A stretch of 64,000 nucleotides of DNA from positions 62,001-126,000 of the forward strand of contig NZ_JANHOF010000010.1 in NCBI RefSeq assembly GCF_024498075.1. The letters are read 5' to 3'. The notes under the pieces were generated by a model. The model was not told the origin of the DNA. It did not search any database and worked only from the letters and a program-made list of their open reading frames with translations. Origin of the DNA: Paenibacillus mendelii. Its GTDB lineage: Bacteria; Bacillota; Bacilli; Paenibacillales; Paenibacillaceae. Made by a program: the position numbers and the translations under genes. Below, piece after piece: positions 56,388 to 64,000 of this stretch (within the stretch, counting starts at the first letter, position 1; each line of letters opens with the position of its first letter).

Positions 56388-56425
56388 AAATACGTAGGCC
56401 GTCGTCAGACGTCACCTACGTATTT
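56388..56425 (-). terminator. Intercistronic hairpin between oppA and oppB
   Basis: Minus-strand AAATACGTAGG...CCTACGTATTT with a 16-nt loop, followed by TCAATTTTG. A partial terminator or mRNA-end protector that favours oppA, as is common in binding-protein operons; the effect is inferred. Confidence 0.7.
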
Positions 56426-56458
56426 CCGTTTCACTTGTGTAAAAACCGGACCTAAAGG

Positions 56459-58084
56459 CTATTCCTCCATGTAGGCTCTCGTGTAGTCAATATCACCTTT
56501 ATAATCCATCTCAATACCCTTCACATGAGGTTTTACCAAATGCGGGCTGGTGTAGTAGTACAGCGGGATAATCGCCATGTTGTCTTGAATCAGAATTTTC
56601 TCCGCTTTGGCCATAGCATCGACACGAGTCTTCTGATCGGAAGTCGTGCTTGCTTCTTTGATCAGCTTATCGAATTCAGCATTTTTGAAGCCAACGTCAT
56701 TGTTGCCTCCGCCAGTCAACCACATGTCAAGGAAGGTCATGCCGTCATTGTAGTCCGCACCCCAGCCGGAACGCGCGATATCATAAGCAAGGGACGTACG
56801 GTTCTGCAGGAATACTTTCCATTCGACAGTCTGTGTCTTAACGGTAATACCCAAATTCTTGTTCCACATATCCGCAATGGCTTCCGCTACTTGCTTATGA
56901 AGCCCTTCATTGAAAGAAACCTCGAAGACCGGCATTGCGGTCATGCCTTCTTCTGCCAAGCCTTCAGCAAGAAGCTTCTTCGCTTCCACTGCATCTTCTT
57001 TGAACAGGTTGCCGTCTACTTCTTCACGGAAGTCTTTATCCGTACCGCGAATACCAGGCGGTACATAGGCATAAGCCGGTGTTTGACCACCTTTAACTAC
57101 CTTCTCAACCAATGCTTTGCGGTCAATGGACATCGCCAGCGCCTTACGCACCTTCACGTTGTTAAATGGCTTTTTCGTGTTGTTTACCACGTAGTAATAC
57201 GTGCTGGCCGTTGCCGGTGCCGAAAGCTCCGGATTTTTATCAGCCAAGAATTTAGCTAATTGCTCTGTTGGAATGTTGCCCGTCGGCAAGCCGCTCCAGT
57301 CGATCTCACCCGTTTCATACATGTTCGCTTCTGTATTCGGATCTTCAATCATAACAAAATGTACTTTCTGCAGCTTGATCTCATCTTTCAAGTAGTAGTT
57401 CTCGCTTGGTACAAGATCAATCGAATCATTGTGCTGCCAGGATTCCAGCTTGAAAGGACCGTTGGAAACGAATGACGAAGCTTCAGCAGCCCATTTCGGA
57501 TTTTCCTTCACGGACTTGTGAACCGGGAAGTAGGTGTAGAATGAAGTCAGATTAAGGAAGTAAGGCGTTGGGTTCTCCAGCTCAACTTCGAGCCTGGAAT
57601 CGTCAAGTGCTTTCACGCCGACCTCTTCCACTTTCACGCCGCTGTCTGGCGTGTTGTATTTCTCTGCATTCTTAATATAGTAGAGCTGGTAAGCATATGG
57701 AGCTGGCGGACTCATCACAGGGTCCAACGTACGCTTCCAGGAGTATTCAAAGTCATGGGCGGTTACAGGATCTCCGTTGGACCATTTTGCATCCTTCCGG
57801 ATATGAAACGTATATTTCTTGCCGTCGTCCGAGATGTCCCATTTCTCAGCCATGCCCGCTACCGTTTCACCTTTCTCGTTACGGGTAAGACCTTCGAAGA
57901 GACCTGTCATAACAGTAGAAGACACTTGGTCTTGAATTAGTGCTGGATCCAACGTTGGCGGCTCTGCCGTCAAATTCATGCGGAAGGTTTGATCACCACC
58001 GCTTCCACCATCTGAGCCGCAGGCGCTAAGAACAGCTACCATGGCGACAACTGCAGCTAACAAGAATGTTAACTTAACTTTCAT
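56459..58084 (-). CDS. oppA: Oligopeptide-binding lipoprotein OppA
   Basis: 541 residues. Lipoprotein signal MKVKLTFLLAAVVAMVAVLS with lipobox LSAC (Cys21). SBP_bac_5 fold with the family motif WKRTLDPVMSPPAPYAYQLY, WSNGDPVTAHDFEYSW and AMSIDRKALVEKVVKGG. Captures peptides and hands them to OppBC. ATG 58084 with GAGGGGTG; an upstream in-frame extension was rejected. Head of oppABCDF. Confidence 0.95.
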   Translation of the reverse strand: MKVKLTFLLAAVVAMVAVLSACGSDGGSGGDQTFRMNLTAEPPTLDPALIQDQVSSTVMTGLFEGLTRNEKGETVAGMAEKWDISDDGKKYTFHIRKDAKWSNGDPVTAHDFEYSWKRTLDPVMSPPAPYAYQLYYIKNAEKYNTPDSGVKVEEVGVKALDDSRLEVELENPTPYFLNLTSFYTYFPVHKSVKENPKWAAEASSFVSNGPFKLESWQHNDSIDLVPSENYYLKDEIKLQKVHFVMIEDPNTEANMYETGEIDWSGLPTGNIPTEQLAKFLADKNPELSAPATASTYYYVVNNTKKPFNNVKVRKALAMSIDRKALVEKVVKGGQTPAYAYVPPGIRGTDKDFREEVDGNLFKEDAVEAKKLLAEGLAEEGMTAMPVFEVSFNEGLHKQVAEAIADMWNKNLGITVKTQTVEWKVFLQNRTSLAYDIARSGWGADYNDGMTFLDMWLTGGGNNDVGFKNAEFDKLIKEASTTSDQKTRVDAMAKAEKILIQDNMAIIPLYYYTSPHLVKPHVKGIEMDYKGDIDYTRAYMEE

Positions 58085-58102
58085 TAATATGACACCCCTC
58101 AT

Positions 58103-58890
58103 TCAAGTTGTAGGCCGTATCAATCAGCCTAATATAATAGTCACAATATTTTTCATAAATAACAAATTAATTACCATTAATTATGAAAATTAATTGTTGC
58201 TATTTCAAATAAACTAAGCGCAGCTCGAAAAACGACGTGATCACATCGGTTTGAAACCGCTCTTTTTCCACACTCTATAATTATTATAATCCGAATTCAG
58301 CCATTTTCCCTTAGGTAATTCGAACCAACCTTTATAATATCAAATTATTAATACCTTTGAATGGAATATTGTGTAAGTGCAATCTGTGAAAACGTTTGAA
58401 ATCACTGGAGATAAGCATTTATCATTCCCCATTTTTTTTCAGTTTGAAACCAAAAATTAAAACTCCCGAAAAATAAATTCAAGACTCTAGTCACTTGAAA
58501 AACAAAAATTCGTTATTATACTTTATTGCTTTTATACGTCTTTGCTTTAATGCTTTCATGCGATTATACTTTTATTTATCAGTGCTTTAGTGCTTTTATG
58601 TAATTATGCTTTTTTGTCCTCCATTTCTAACCGCTTCATTCATCAGGAACAACGTCATGATTTCTATCCCAATTTTTTCCTCCCTTACAGAGCTGCGGGT
58701 TCCGCGTGTACCGCCAAATGATTGCAATATAATTACTACACCGCCTTATAATTTGAAATAATTGGGATTTATTAATAGAAACTTTCAAATTTAATTATTA
58801 TTCTAGATGATTCATCGTTTTTACACATACTCAATCATTAAACCTGATACAAGTGTGACATTTATTAGGACAAAGCGGACTGTCCGAACA
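58103..58890. other. AT-rich intergenic region upstream of oppA
   Basis: About 790 bp with no convincing gene. It is far more AT-rich than the rest of the window. A TATTAT lies near 58130-58136 on the minus strand as a possible oppA -10 without a clear -35. It contains the octamer tract at 58519-58614 and a small CGGACTGTCCG dyad at 58876-58886. Confidence 0.6.
58519..58614. repeat. Degenerate TGCTTTNA octamer tract
   Basis: TGCTTT occurs at 58527, 58543, 58551, 58583, 58591 and 58607; every step (16, 8, 32, 8, 16) is a multiple of 8. Between these the octamers are diverged copies such as TACTTTTA and TGCGATTA. About 12 octamers in all. Confidence 0.75.
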
Positions 58891-58891
58891 T

Positions 58892-58930
58892 AAAAAAGCA
58901 GCCCGCCCTCATTCCAGGACACGCTGCTCG
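58892..58930 (-). terminator. Terminator of the lacI-type gene
   Basis: Minus-strand AGCAGC...GCTGCT followed by six T; about 60 bp after the stop. Loop is long (about 20 nt). Confidence 0.7.
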
Positions 58931-58987
58931 TTTTTGCCTACCCGCTGCCGCTTCTCGCAATCTCGTCTGTTCTTAAACCCAGTATCA

Positions 58988-60007
58988 TCATTGATTCCCT
59001 GTATGTACCCGCTTGCTTGTCGAGCCCCTTACAACCAATTCCGGAACGAGGATGATCCGCTGCTTCTGATTCTTGAGTCCGCGTATCTCTTGAATGAGCA
59101 GATCGATCACATGACGTCCCATGTCGCGCATCGGCTGCGCAACGGTCGTCAGCGGCGGTTCTACAATGGAGGCTAGAATCGTATTATCGAACCCTACTAC
59201 CGATAAATCCCGCGGCAGCTGCATCCCGCGTTCCCGGGCTGCCTGAATCGCACCGATCGCCAGCAGATCATTGCAGGCAAATATGGCCGTTGGCGAATGG
59301 ATGGAATCAAGCAGCTCTCCAGACTTCAATTTGCCGCCTTGGATGGTGAAGTCACTTTCTTTGACCAGCGCATCGTCATACTCCAGTCCATTCTCTTCAA
59401 GCGCACTCCTGTACCCCCGGACGCGCTCGCTGCTGCTCATCACATTCATATCCTCGGCTATGACAGCAATTCGCCGATGCCCCAATTCAATGAGGTGCTC
59501 CGCTGCCAGATAGCCTCCAATAAAGTCGTCGACAATAACGGTATCGACTGCGAGAGTAGGCATGTCCCGGGCAATTAACGCAACTGGAATATTGAGCTTC
59601 AGGATATCCTTCACGGTAGAATGATTAGTGGTCACAGTTGACAAGATGATTCCATCCACACTCTTCTGCTTCAACAAGGAGATATAATCAACTTCCTTAG
59701 CCGGATCATTATCTGTACTGCACATGACCAGATTGAACCCAAGCTCATGACCCCGATCTTCCGCGCTTCGCGCCACTTCCGCGAAGAAGGGATTGGCCAG
59801 ATCGGGGATAAGCATCCCGATGGTGAAGGTACTCTTGCCCGTTAGCGCTGAAGCGATCACACTCGGCTGGTAACCCATTTCCTCCATCACTTCCACGACG
59901 CGCCGCCGCGTCCCTTCGCTGATCCGTCCGGTTTTGTTGAGCACCTTCGAGACGGTCGCAATTGACACGCCCGCTTTGGATGCAACATTGTATATCGTAG
60001 GCTTCAC
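58988..60007 (-). CDS. LacI-family transcriptional regulator
   Basis: 339 residues. N-terminal helix-turn-helix TIYNVASKAGVSIATVSKVL then the hinge GYQPSVIASALTGKSTFTIG and a periplasmic-binding-protein-like sensor (60-339; PTAIFACNDLLAIGAIQAAR). The start is GTG with GGAAGG. It lies 35 bp after the GH31 gene and probably forms an operon with it, controlling this locus. Ligand unknown, probably a sugar. Confidence 0.93.
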   Translation of the reverse strand: MKPTIYNVASKAGVSIATVSKVLNKTGRISEGTRRRVVEVMEEMGYQPSVIASALTGKSTFTIGMLIPDLANPFFAEVARSAEDRGHELGFNLVMCSTDNDPAKEVDYISLLKQKSVDGIILSTVTTNHSTVKDILKLNIPVALIARDMPTLAVDTVIVDDFIGGYLAAEHLIELGHRRIAVIAEDMNVMSSSERVRGYRSALEENGLEYDDALVKESDFTIQGGKLKSGELLDSIHSPTAIFACNDLLAIGAIQAARERGMQLPRDLSVVGFDNTILASIVEPPLTTVAQPMRDMGRHVIDLLIQEIRGLKNQKQRIILVPELVVRGSTSKRVHTGNQ

Positions 60008-60042
60008 TTGGCAGCCTTCCTCTCCATCCCTATCGTGATCGA

Positions 60043-62157
60043 CTATTTATGCATGAACTCCCAGCTGATTTCACTGTAGGCGAAGCCTTCCGTTTCCATC
60101 CCTGCACCCATCTTTACATTGGAATCCCGAACACTTCCTTGCCAGGACCCATCCTTCAACCGATTGGCTGCTAGCGTCCGCCAACGATGACCCCCCGCTT
60201 CATATGCGAAGGATTGTCCATCATCGTCATACAGCTCGAAGCGACCTTCACTATTGCCATAATGGCGTACAGTTAGCGGTACCGCCTCACCCGCAGCTGG
60301 AACATGAGGAAGCTCCGGCATTAGAGGAACAATCGCGCCGCATCGCATGAAGACCGGAATACGGTCAAGACCTGCCGTTATGAGGGCAACCCTACCCCCC
60401 TCATAAAGTTCACCCGTCTCAAAATCATACCAGTCCCCTTCAGGCAGAATGACCTCTCGCCCGCTTTCCCCCGCAAACAGCGGCGCAACAAGCATATCAT
60501 CACCCACCATGAACTGATCGTCCATCTCCCGCGCCATCATCGCTTTATAGGCTATGTCATCGTCACCAGCAGCCACAGTTCTCTCACCGGATAACCCAAA
60601 CGCAAGCTGCATCGAGCGAATCGGCGGCACACCTTCAAAATAATAGTTGGCAAACAACGTATACAAATAAGGAATCAACCGCATTCTCAGCTTCAAGTAC
60701 TTGCGTATTATCGGCTCCACTTCCGGATACGTCCATGGCTTAACACCAGATGACCACGCATTCAACATTGCCAGCGGAGAGAAGCAAACGACCTGCATGC
60801 GCCGGACGAATTCCTCCGCACTGCGTGTTTCACGTACCTCGGGCGTCCACAATAGACCACTGAAGCCGGAATTACATAATGCACGCACGAACTGCCGATG
60901 ATCATATAGATCGCTATACAGCACATAGGGCATCGGCGCACTCCCCGCATTGGATGCCCTGACGAGCCCATATGTGCGTCTCCCCCGCTGCCGATAGAGC
61001 TCGTCCGTCATTTGCTGAAACAACAGGCCGTATACTTGCCTCATCTGCTCTCCGTCCAGTCCAGACGGAAATTCAGCATGGGCCGGGAACATCCATGAGG
61101 ACCCCGTCAATTCACTGCCGTCGCATTCATCCAGCTTATAGCCGGCTGCACCGGCATCCACATGCTCATCCCGGTGCTGCTCCATATAAATCTCTCTTGC
61201 TTCTTGCACCGTGTAGTCCGGCGCCACTCCACCCCATACCGTATAAGAGCCCGACAACGGCGCAAGCTTGGGATAGATATCTGCAGAAGGAGCGACATAA
61301 GGATTTTCCCATAGGTTGATTTGAAAACCGCGTAAGCTCATCTCCGCCATAAACCGGCGGGGGTCAGGGAAGCGAATCTTGGACCATTCATAGGTGACGG
61401 GGTAACTTGAAGAATGCCAGCCCGGCTCCAGTCCAATTACGTCACAAGGAAAATCCCTTAGGCGGAATTGCTCCGCCTCCTCCATCACCTGCTCAGCCGT
61501 ATATCCGCTTGGCACGCGATGCCAGAAGCCCAGGCCCCATCTTGGAGGAAGTGTTCCACCGCCGCAATACAGGTTGTATCTACGCACGACATTCATCATC
61601 GTGTCCCCGGCAAACAGCAGAATCTCCACACCGTCACCCGACACGACGATTTCAGTCAAGTCAGATACCGGAGTCGCCAGCCAGTCGGCATCCGTATTGC
61701 GGTCACGTATGTACGGCGCATTCTGACTGTCGCCCCGAACGGTAGAACCGCAATGCACGGTTGCAATCCGAGCTGTATTCACCAGCACGCCATAACCGCG
61801 GCTCGATACGAAGAAGGGTACAGGTGCATGGCTCTCCCCTGTATCCTCCTTCGGATCGCTGTTCACCCGCAGATATTTGGTGCGGCCCCGATGATTCATA
61901 AGATGAAACTGCAGGCCAAACCCGTAGATTCGCTCTTCCTCGTGAAGCGGCAATGATACAATCGTCTTCCCGCTAGTCGTCCATGCCCGAACAGAGTCGC
62001 CGTCAAACGGATTGTCAGCTTCACCCATTCCACTCAATGCCTCTAATGAAGGTCCGCGATCCACAATCGATAACGGGGTCACCCGTTCAACACTCCCGAT
62101 TTGACCACTCCAAACACCAGCTGCCCGTTTCACCCAACCTATGCCGTCCGCCATCAT
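60043..62157 (-). CDS. GH31-family glycosidase
   Basis: 704 residues, no signal peptide. N-terminal beta-domain (1-170) with EERIYGFGLQFHLMNHRGR, then the barrel with LPPRWGLGFWHRVPSGYTAE, the catalytic-nucleophile region GAAGYKLDECDGSELTG (Asp in K-x-D) and EVRETRSAEEFVRRMQVVCFSPL. C-terminal beta-domains carry GDDMLVAPLFAGESGREVILP. GH31 covers alpha-glucosidases, alpha-xylosidases and sulfoquinovosidases; the K-L-D-E form does not let me choose. GAGGGG precedes the ATG. Confidence 0.9.
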   Translation of the reverse strand: MMADGIGWVKRAAGVWSGQIGSVERVTPLSIVDRGPSLEALSGMGEADNPFDGDSVRAWTTSGKTIVSLPLHEEERIYGFGLQFHLMNHRGRTKYLRVNSDPKEDTGESHAPVPFFVSSRGYGVLVNTARIATVHCGSTVRGDSQNAPYIRDRNTDADWLATPVSDLTEIVVSGDGVEILLFAGDTMMNVVRRYNLYCGGGTLPPRWGLGFWHRVPSGYTAEQVMEEAEQFRLRDFPCDVIGLEPGWHSSSYPVTYEWSKIRFPDPRRFMAEMSLRGFQINLWENPYVAPSADIYPKLAPLSGSYTVWGGVAPDYTVQEAREIYMEQHRDEHVDAGAAGYKLDECDGSELTGSSWMFPAHAEFPSGLDGEQMRQVYGLLFQQMTDELYRQRGRRTYGLVRASNAGSAPMPYVLYSDLYDHRQFVRALCNSGFSGLLWTPEVRETRSAEEFVRRMQVVCFSPLAMLNAWSSGVKPWTYPEVEPIIRKYLKLRMRLIPYLYTLFANYYFEGVPPIRSMQLAFGLSGERTVAAGDDDIAYKAMMAREMDDQFMVGDDMLVAPLFAGESGREVILPEGDWYDFETGELYEGGRVALITAGLDRIPVFMRCGAIVPLMPELPHVPAAGEAVPLTVRHYGNSEGRFELYDDDGQSFAYEAGGHRWRTLAANRLKDGSWQGSVRDSNVKMGAGMETEGFAYSEISWEFMHK

Positions 62158-62190
62158 TCAAGCCCCTCCCATTGTCTCCCAAGACAATTA

Positions 62191-62237
62191 AGCGCTTTCT
62201 TCATCTAATAAACTATCAGGTTTCATTGATTTGTCAA
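62191..62237 (-). promoter_or_regulatory. Promoter and cre/LacI-like operator of the GH31-lacI unit
   Basis: Minus strand TTGACA (about 62232-62237), then a T/A-rich -10 whose exact place is unclear, and AAGCGCTT (62191-62198) downstream, in GAAAGCGCTTAA. The CG-centred palindrome fits a LacI-family operator or a CcpA cre site. Confidence 0.55.
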
Positions 62238-62354
62238 CACTTTACAGCAGGCGGATCATCCTCTGCCAGACCTTGCGGACGAGGCAGTGGAGGGCATGCC
62301 CACGATGTTCTGCAGCCTGCTGTCCCAGCATACGGAACTCATTCTAATCCCCCG

Positions 62355-62398
62355 GAAAAACAACAAGGACCCAGCACCTTGGCGATGCCGGATCCTTG
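62355..62398 (-). terminator. Terminator of the SDR gene
   Basis: Minus-strand CAAGGATCCGGC...GCTGGGTCCTTG stem with two mismatches, then TTGTTTTT. Confidence 0.75.
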
Positions 62399-62421
62399 CC
62401 CTTGCCCAAACCTATTACATA

Positions 62422-63189
62422 CTAAACCTCGCTGGCATTGGCCATATGGCCTCCATCTACGGTAATCGTCGCTCCCGTTACATAAGAGGACTCCTTCGAG
62501 GCCAGGAACAGAAACACATTGGCCACTTCCTCGATGGTACCAAGGCGCTTCATCGGCGTACGCTCCGAATAAGGCGGAAGCCCCTCTTTCTCACGCAGCG
62601 CCCGGTCCAACGGCGTGTCAATGAACCCGGGAGCTACTGCGTTCACGCGAATCGCATGAGGCGCAAGCTCTACCGCTATCGACTGCGTCATTAAAATGAT
62701 ACCCGCTTTAGAAGCATTGTAGTGCGCCAGCATCGGGCTGCCGCCCAAGCCGTTCTTCGAGCTCATGTTGACAATACTCCCGCCCGTGCCCTGCTGGATC
62801 ATCTGCCGGGCTGCGATCTGGCTTAATTGAAATACCGCGTTCAAGTTAATGTTCATCACTTTGTTCCAGTGATCAGGGGTAATGTCCATGAAAGGCTCAC
62901 GGAAAGCAATGCCCGCATTATTAACGAGAATGTCTAATCCCTGCCAATAACTAATCGCTTCTGCAGCTTGGCGCTCCAATAGCTCCGGATCGCTAATGTC
63001 ACATACCAGGAATCTAACGGAATCGCCATAACCGGCTTCCGCGAGCTCCGCTTGCGTTTCTTTCAAGTCCGCTTCACTGCGGTCCATCACGATAACCTTG
63101 GCTCCCTCAGCCAGATAACGCTCCACGATACCCTTGCCGATTCCCCGTGCGCCTCCAGTTACGAGCGCCCTTTGCCCTTGCAGTCTCAT
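62422..63189 (-). CDS. SDR-family dehydrogenase
   Basis: 255 residues. NAD(P)-binding TGGARGIGKGI, NNAG in LDILVNNAGIAF, catalytic Ser in VNMSSKNGLGG and YxxxK (HYNASKAG). The catalytic Tyr-x3-Lys is Y-N-A-S-K. C-terminal VTGATITVDGG. A classical sugar/alcohol dehydrogenase type, downstream of the RraA-family gene, probably part of the same catabolic set. Confidence 0.93.
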   Translation of the reverse strand: MRLQGQRALVTGGARGIGKGIVERYLAEGAKVIVMDRSEADLKETQAELAEAGYGDSVRFLVCDISDPELLERQAAEAISYWQGLDILVNNAGIAFREPFMDITPDHWNKVMNINLNAVFQLSQIAARQMIQQGTGGSIVNMSSKNGLGGSPMLAHYNASKAGIILMTQSIAVELAPHAIRVNAVAPGFIDTPLDRALREKEGLPPYSERTPMKRLGTIEEVANVFLFLASKESSYVTGATITVDGGHMANASEV

Positions 63190-63248
63190 CACGGCTCACC
63201 CCAATTCCCCTTGTTTTCATTCGAACAGCTTAGATTTTCATCAAGAAT

Positions 63249-63284
63249 CGCCATACGCCAGCTAGGAAGCTTCGGCGTATGGCG
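63249..63284 (-). terminator. Hairpin after the RraA-family gene
   Basis: Perfect 11-bp arms CGCCATACGCC/GGCGTATGGCG with a 14-nt loop; the T-tail is weak (ATTCTTGAT). Confidence 0.6.
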
Positions 63285-63299
63285 AGTTATGATTCATTC

Positions 63300-63977
63300 C
63301 TATAGTACGCCGTATTTATCGTAAACATCGCGCAGGAATTTGCCATCCAGCAGCTCTTGGCGGCTCGAGTTTTCACGCGTTGCCTTGTTCATCGACAGCT
63401 CGAACACTTGATCGAACAGAGCGTTTGGAATCACAACCACGCCGTCGCGATCACCGAAGATGATATCGCCAGGCAGAACGCTAACGCCTCCGCAGACAAC
63501 CGGGCAATCATAATCGATCACCATTCCGCGTCCGCGCGAATCGACCGGCTTCGTTCCGGTTGCGAATACAGGGAAGTCAAGCTCCAAGATTTTTTTCGTA
63601 TCCCGGATGAGACCATCCACGATAGCGCCATTCGCTCCGCGCATTTTGGACGCTGTAGACAACAGCTCGCCCCATAGACCGTTACGCTTCGATTCATTCG
63701 TACAGCCGATTAGCACCTCACCCGGCTTCACGCTGTCGATCGCTTCGATTTCTTTGGCATACGGATTGTCGGACTCATGGTATACATCGACGGCAAGCAC
63801 GGTTTTTGCACGGCCTACCAGCACCCAATCCTTCGAGATCGGGTTGATGTCTTCACGCATCGCTTGGTTCCGGTAGCCTAGCTCGTCCAATGTGTCGCAA
63901 ATGACCGCAGCGTATAACACTTCTTTCATTTGTTCGAATTTCTGTTCCTGAGTTAGTTCTTGGCTTTGTTGTGTCAT
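63300..63977 (-). CDS. RraA-family protein (aldolase-like)
   Basis: 225 residues. Core motifs RGANGAIVDGLIRDTKKI and FPVFATGTKPVDSRGR, then GVSVLPGDIIFGDRDGVVVIP, as in the RraA / 4-hydroxy-4-methyl-2-oxoglutarate aldolase superfamily. The R-D pair is present but the acidic residue expected shortly after it in true aldolases is Lys here, so activity is uncertain. GGGAGA precedes the ATG at 63977. First gene seen of the sugar-catabolic group at this end. Confidence 0.85.
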   Translation of the reverse strand: MTQQSQELTQEQKFEQMKEVLYAAVICDTLDELGYRNQAMREDINPISKDWVLVGRAKTVLAVDVYHESDNPYAKEIEAIDSVKPGEVLIGCTNESKRNGLWGELLSTASKMRGANGAIVDGLIRDTKKILELDFPVFATGTKPVDSRGRGMVIDYDCPVVCGGVSVLPGDIIFGDRDGVVVIPNALFDQVFELSMNKATRENSSRQELLDGKFLRDVYDKYGVL

Positions 63978-64000
63978 GTCTGTATTCTCCCATTATTTAT

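Noticed and set aside
58150..58215. CodY-type site upstream of oppA
   Set aside because: AATTTTC-containing strings are present but match the consensus poorly in a very AT-rich region; chance is likely.

Overview
The window is chromosomal DNA of a spore-forming, S-layer-bearing low-GC Gram-positive, most likely Paenibacillus or a close relative. The evidence is the gene order prfA-prmC-spoIIR-ywlC-mntP-ywlE-rpiB-ywlG-glyA-upp-(mnaA)-atp, which is the Bacillales left-arm order. Also supporting this are two S-layer-homology (SLH) surface proteins, SD-rich ribosome binding sites with many TTG/GTG starts, and sigma-F- and sigma-G-type promoter sequences. Nearly every gene is on the minus strand, as expected for a leading-strand arm. 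I saw no rRNA, tRNA, CRISPR array, insertion sequence or prophage.

Layout. 1-6.5 kb: the F1Fo ATP synthase operon (atpZ-I-B-E-F-H-A-G-D, atpD cut by the window edge) behind a strong sigma-A promoter. 6.7-15.2 kb: mnaA/wecB, upp, a GRDP-like membrane protein, glyA, ywlG, rpiB, ywlE, mntP and ywlC/tsaC. 15.3-24 kb: an MFS exporter, spoIIR, a stalk-domain/ankyrin protein, prmC, prfA, ychF, a zinc-ribbon membrane protein, and a 48-residue gene with a textbook sigma-G promoter. 24-39 kb: a 1276-residue SLH surface protein with about eight carboxypeptidase-regulatory-like repeats, a membrane-fused molybdopterin oxidoreductase, a WYL regulator, a lantibiotic/bacitracin-type ABC transporter with its own two-component system and a shared direct-repeat operator, a YcdB/SLH protein, and a GH5 glycosidase behind a consensus promoter with a palindromic operator.

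39-52 kb: trxA, a cysteine-rich Rrf2 regulator with an operator lying in its own promoter, DUF72, a DsbA-family protein, a kinase-fold protein, and a TetR-SMR-SMR efflux operon. Next comes an ArsR-type winged helix fused to a GyrB-like ATP-binding domain, preceded by a 28-bp palindrome. Then follow a six-unit 114-bp tandem repeat array, nagZ, an ECF sigma/anti-sigma pair, a dense DnaA-box cluster, a hydrolase and an AlkD-like protein. 52-58 kb: an oligopeptide ABC operon (oppABCDF). 58-64 kb: a LacI regulator with a GH31 glycosidase, an SDR dehydrogenase and a RraA-family protein, probably a sugar-catabolic locus.

The best candidates for something undescribed are the wHTH-GHKL fusion regulator with its operator, and the adjacent 114-bp double-hairpin array. 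Two non-oriC DnaA-box clusters and the sigma-G-driven small gene come next. All calls are from reading the sequence and remembered family knowledge; no database search was run.
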